From Candidatus Ruminimicrobiellum caprinum (lineage in GTDB: Bacteria; Elusimicrobiota; Endomicrobiia; Endomicrobiales; Endomicrobiaceae), in the NCBI GenBank assembly GCA_017413305.1, contig JAFPUA010000259.1:1-7810 (forward strand): a stretch of DNA of 7,810 nucleotides, read 5' to 3'. The notes under the pieces are model-generated. The model saw nothing but the letters and a program-made list of their open reading frames with translations, did no database searches and was not told where the DNA came from. Positions within the stretch are counted from its first letter, which is position 1, and each line of letters opens with the position of its first letter. Positions 5,653-7,810 of the stretch are shown piece after piece. Made by a program: the position numbers and the translations under genes.

Positions 5653-7374
5653 TTATATTGCTCCTTCTTTTAATCTTTCAACTATAAAGTTTACTGCGTC
5701 TTCGGCTTTTATAATCTTTGCTGCAGATTTGTCGTCGCGTCTATTTTTGAATTCTACATTACCGTCTTTTAAGTTCTTTTCGCCTATTGTAATTCTGAAA
5801 GGTATTCCTATTAGGTCGGCATCTTTGAACTTTATTCCGGCTCTTTCATCTCTGTCGTCAAGAAGAACATCTATTTTTAAATCTTTCAACTCTTTATATA
5901 TTTTTTCTGCAGTTTGTTTTATTTGTTCGTTCTTAAAATCCACAGGTATTATACAAACTTTATACGCTGCTAAGGCTACCGGCCATATAATGCCGTTTTC
6001 GTCGTAAGACTGTTCTATTGTTGCGGCAAGTATTCTTGTAACGCCTATACCGTAACAGCCCATAACCATCAACTGTTCTTTGCCGTTAGCATCCAAATAA
6101 GTTGCTTTCATTGATTTGGAATATTTTGTACCCAGCTTAAACACATGACCTATTTCAATACCTCTTGAAAACTGAAGTTTTTCTTTTTTACATCTGGGAC
6201 AAATATCTCCGTGAACAACTTTTCTTATATCTGCAACAACATCTGCTTTATAATCTTTCCCGTAATTTACATTTTTGATGTGAGTATCATCTTTATTTGC
6301 ACCGATAACACCGTTAACGATATTTATAACGGAATGGTCGGCATATATTTTAATTTTTTTCTTTAAATTTACCGGCCCCGCAAAGCCTACCTTTGCGCCT
6401 GTAACTTCCGTAATTATTTCCGGTGTAGCAAGTTCCAGTTCCGAACAGCCAAGCAATGACTGAAGTTTTATTTCATTTATTTCATAATCACCGCGAACTA
6501 AAGCCGCAATAGGCTCTCCGTCGGCAACATAAATAATAGTTTTAATAAATTTTTGTGAGGAAGAATTTAAAAATTTTGATACATCTTCGATTGTTCCTAC
6601 ATTAGGAGTAAGAATTTCTTCCATATCAAGTGCTTTTTCGTCGGACTTTGTTTCTTCTGGCAAACATTCTGCTTTTTCCGAGTTTGCGCCGTAACCGCAG
6701 TTGCACCAAGCTATTTCTTCTTCTCCGGTATCTGCAAGTACCATAAACTCGTGTGAGAAGTTGCCGCCGATTGCACCGGAGGCAGCCTCAACTACTCTGT
6801 ACTTAAATCCGCATCTTTTACAGATTTTCTCATAAGCTTCATAAACTTTTTTATAGTATGCTTCCAAGTCGGCTTCTGTTGCGTGGAAAGAATAAGCATC
6901 TTTCATCACAAATTCTCTTGCGCGCATAACACCGAAACGCGGTCTGATTTCATCTCTGAATTTAATACCGAACTGGTACAACATTACAGGCAATTGTTTA
7001 TAAGATTTAATAAAGCTTCTTGCAAGGTCTGTTATTGCTTCTTCGTGAGTGGGAGCAAGAGCAAATTCCGCATTTTTTCTATCTTTTATTCTGAAAAGTT
7101 CTTTCCCGTAAACATTCCATCTGCCGGTTTCTATCCACAGTTCTTTAGGAAGAAGAAGAGGAAGTTTTACCTCTTGTCCGTCAATAGCTCTCATTTCTTC
7201 TCTTATAACATTTACAACATTTTCCAAAGTTCTCAAACCTAAAGGCAAAATTTCAAATAGTCCGCTGCCGAGCTTTCTTATCATGCCGGAACGCACCATA
7301 AGTTTTGCCGAGATGTTGTCCATATCTGACGGCGCTTCTTTTAATGTCGGTATAAACGCTTTTGAATAATACAT
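5653..7374 (-). CDS. proS: Prolyl-tRNA synthetase, bacterial type with editing insertion
   Basis: ProS charges tRNA(Pro) with proline, a cytoplasmic class II synthetase reaction. I place the start at the ATG at 7374, giving 573 residues, close to the usual bacterial length. The in-frame TTG at 7386 overlaps the GGAG ribosome site and is rejected. Numbered from this ATG, the catalytic core has the THE motif at 109-111 (proline site), motif 2 around 139-161 (starting FRDEIRPRFG), and motif 3 around 438-450 (MGCYGIGVTR). Between motifs 2 and 3 lies the editing (INS) domain, about 220-400, with the GANKDDTH segment whose lysine (K361) is the residue expected for hydrolysis of mischarged Ala-tRNA(Pro). 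A CxC at 224/226 and CPRC at 392-395 flank this domain. The anticodon-binding domain spans about 465-570. No damage is visible. It is the first gene of the operon, with its own promoter 47 nt upstream and adhE 1 nt downstream. Confidence 0.97.
   Translation of the reverse strand: MYYSKAFIPTLKEAPSDMDNISAKLMVRSGMIRKLGSGLFEILPLGLRTLENVVNVIREEMRAIDGQEVKLPLLLPKELWIETGRWNVYGKELFRIKDRKNAEFALAPTHEEAITDLARSFIKSYKQLPVMLYQFGIKFRDEIRPRFGVMRAREFVMKDAYSFHATEADLEAYYKKVYEAYEKICKRCGFKYRVVEAASGAIGGNFSHEFMVLADTGEEEIAWCNCGYGANSEKAECLPEETKSDEKALDMEEILTPNVGTIEDVSKFLNSSSQKFIKTIIYVADGEPIAALVRGDYEINEIKLQSLLGCSELELATPEIITEVTGAKVGFAGPVNLKKKIKIYADHSVINIVNGVIGANKDDTHIKNVNYGKDYKADVVADIRKVVHGDICPRCKKEKLQFSRGIEIGHVFKLGTKYSKSMKATYLDANGKEQLMVMGCYGIGVTRILAATIEQSYDENGIIWPVALAAYKVCIIPVDFKNEQIKQTAEKIYKELKDLKIDVLLDDRDERAGIKFKDADLIGIPFRITIGEKNLKDGNVEFKNRRDDKSAAKIIKAEDAVNFIVERLKEGAI
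5661..5666 (-). promoter_or_regulatory. Ribosome binding site of adhE, inside the end of proS
   Basis: On the - strand AAGGAG lies 9 nt before the adhE ATG at 5651. It is embedded in the last sense codons of proS (Lys-Glu-Gly), whose stop TAA at 5655-5653 is one base from that ATG. This arrangement favours translational coupling of adhE to proS. Confidence 0.83.
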
Positions 7375-7380
7375 TTTCTG

Positions 7381-7384
7381 CTCC
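7381..7384 (-). promoter_or_regulatory. Ribosome binding site that sets the proS start
   Basis: On the - strand GGAG (within TTTGGAGC) ends 6 nt before the ATG at 7374. The alternative TTG start at 7386 would put this motif inside the coding region and has no ribosome site of its own, so the ATG is preferred. Confidence 0.85.
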
Positions 7385-7420
7385 AAATATAAAAATAATT
7401 GTATCTAATAATATCTTAAA

Positions 7421-7449
7421 ATTATAGCAAAAATGAATTATTTTGTTAA
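7421..7449 (-). promoter_or_regulatory. Sigma-70-type promoter for proS-adhE-hydrogenase
   Basis: Read on the - strand, the -35 box is TTAACA (7449-7444, one mismatch to TTGACA), the spacer is exactly 17 bp, and the -10 box is TATAAT (7426-7421, perfect). The -10 box is preceded by TGC, which gives an extended -10 element. Transcription should start near 7414, giving a 5' leader of about 40 nt. The -35 box overlaps the last Leu and Thr codons of the upstream TPR gene. The leader is too short for a T-box riboswitch, so proline-responsive control by that route is unlikely. Confidence 0.8.
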
Positions 7450-7809
7450 GTGTGATAAAGCTTTTTTGGCTTTTTGATGGTTTGGATTTAAGCGTAGTGT
7501 TAACTCAAACATCTTTTCTGCTTCAAAATACTTTCCTCTGGCATAGAGAATTAATCCTTCTCTGTATTTTGCATCTGCCAGCTTTTCGTCAATAACAACT
7601 TCTTCTTTAGGTTCCTGTTCGACAACAGTTTCTTTAACAGGTTGCTTTTTGATTGTTTTTGAAAGCTCTTCTACAGATTTATCTATATACTGTTTTGCCG
7701 ATGAATAATAATTAAATGATGTCGTATATTTAGAATTTTTTACAAAAGATTGAAGAGATTCCATTTTCTTAATACAAGAAATCCACTGTTTGTTTTTAAA
7801 CAACATTAT
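7438..7809 (-). CDS. TPR-repeat protein, C-terminal part (may continue beyond window)
   Basis: The frame is open from the window edge to a TAA at 7440-7438. An ATG at 7806 gives 122 residues, but one more sense codon precedes it and no stop or ribosome site is visible, so the true start is probably outside the window. Numbered from that ATG, residues 1-53 look helical, residues 55-75 are a Lys/Glu/Val-rich linker, and residues 78-111 form one clear tetratricopeptide repeat. The repeat shows the expected pattern of Gly84, Tyr88, Gly91, Tyr93, Ala96, Phe100 and Pro108. TPRs mediate protein-protein contacts; no enzymatic function can be read from this piece. The Lys/Glu linker before a terminal TPR could indicate an envelope-associated or scaffold protein, but that is a guess. 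It is separated from proS by a promoter, so it is probably a different transcription unit, although read-through is possible because no terminator hairpin is seen between them. Confidence 0.7.
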   Translation of the reverse strand: MMLFKNKQWISCIKKMESLQSFVKNSKYTTSFNYYSSAKQYIDKSVEELSKTIKKQPVKETVVEQEPKEEVVIDEKLADAKYREGLILYARGKYFEAEKMFELTLRLNPNHQKAKKALSHLTK

Positions 7810-7810
7810 A

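Noticed and set aside
5639..6007. 122-codon open frame on the + strand opposite proS
   Set aside because: It lies entirely antisense to well-conserved proS codons, has a hydrophobic/Ser-rich composition typical of a shadow frame, and resembles no family I know.
6883..7242. 119-codon + strand frame opposite the proS catalytic domain
   Set aside because: It is antisense to a clearly conserved enzyme and shows no ribosome site or recognisable motif.
7375..7386. TTG start four codons upstream for proS (577 residues)
   Set aside because: The TTG overlaps the GGAG ribosome site of the ATG at 7374, has no ribosome site itself, and the 573-residue form matches the usual family length.
7375..7437. 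T-box or proline-sensing leader upstream of proS
   Set aside because: Only about 60 nt lie between the genes and the predicted leader is about 40 nt, far too short for a T-box; no T-box sequence or antiterminator is seen.

Overview
The window is AT-rich bacterial DNA from what looks like a strictly anaerobic fermenter. It carries two rubrerythrin-type peroxide-scavenging proteins, a bifunctional aldehyde/alcohol dehydrogenase (AdhE) and a monomeric [FeFe] hydrogenase. The gene content fits low-GC Clostridia, but also anaerobes such as Elusimicrobiota or Spirochaetes. No 16S rRNA or other lineage marker is present, so I do not assign a taxon.

Layout. Positions 1-1119 (+ strand) hold two adjacent rubrerythrin-family genes: a classical one cut at its start by the window edge, then a reverse-order one with the rubredoxin domain first. 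Positions 1120-1525 are a non-coding gap between converging transcription units. It holds a strong rho-independent terminator for the rubrerythrins, three further palindromes, and two diverged copies of an AT-rich repeat, one of which appears split by a hairpin. Positions 1526-7374 (- strand) are a tight three-gene operon read proS -> adhE -> [FeFe] hydrogenase. The proS/adhE gap is 1 nt, and adhE and the hydrogenase overlap by up to 23 nt. A near-consensus sigma-70 promoter (TTAACA, 17 bp spacer, TATAAT) lies just upstream of proS, with its -35 box inside the last codons of the next gene. That gene (7438 to the window edge, - strand) is the C-terminal part of a protein with one TPR repeat.

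How the genes fit together. AdhE reduces acetyl-CoA to ethanol with NADH, and the hydrogenase can dispose of electrons as H2 or sense redox state, so both belong to fermentative redox balance. The rubrerythrin pair would protect such oxygen-sensitive enzymes from peroxide, but is a separate transcription unit. Placing a housekeeping tRNA synthetase first in the fermentation operon is the oddest organisational feature. I see no mobile element, CRISPR array, tRNA or rRNA, and no clearly new multi-gene system. The most notable points are the operon arrangement, the altered H-cluster L1 motif of the hydrogenase, the lysine-rich extension of AdhE, and the palindrome-rich gap.
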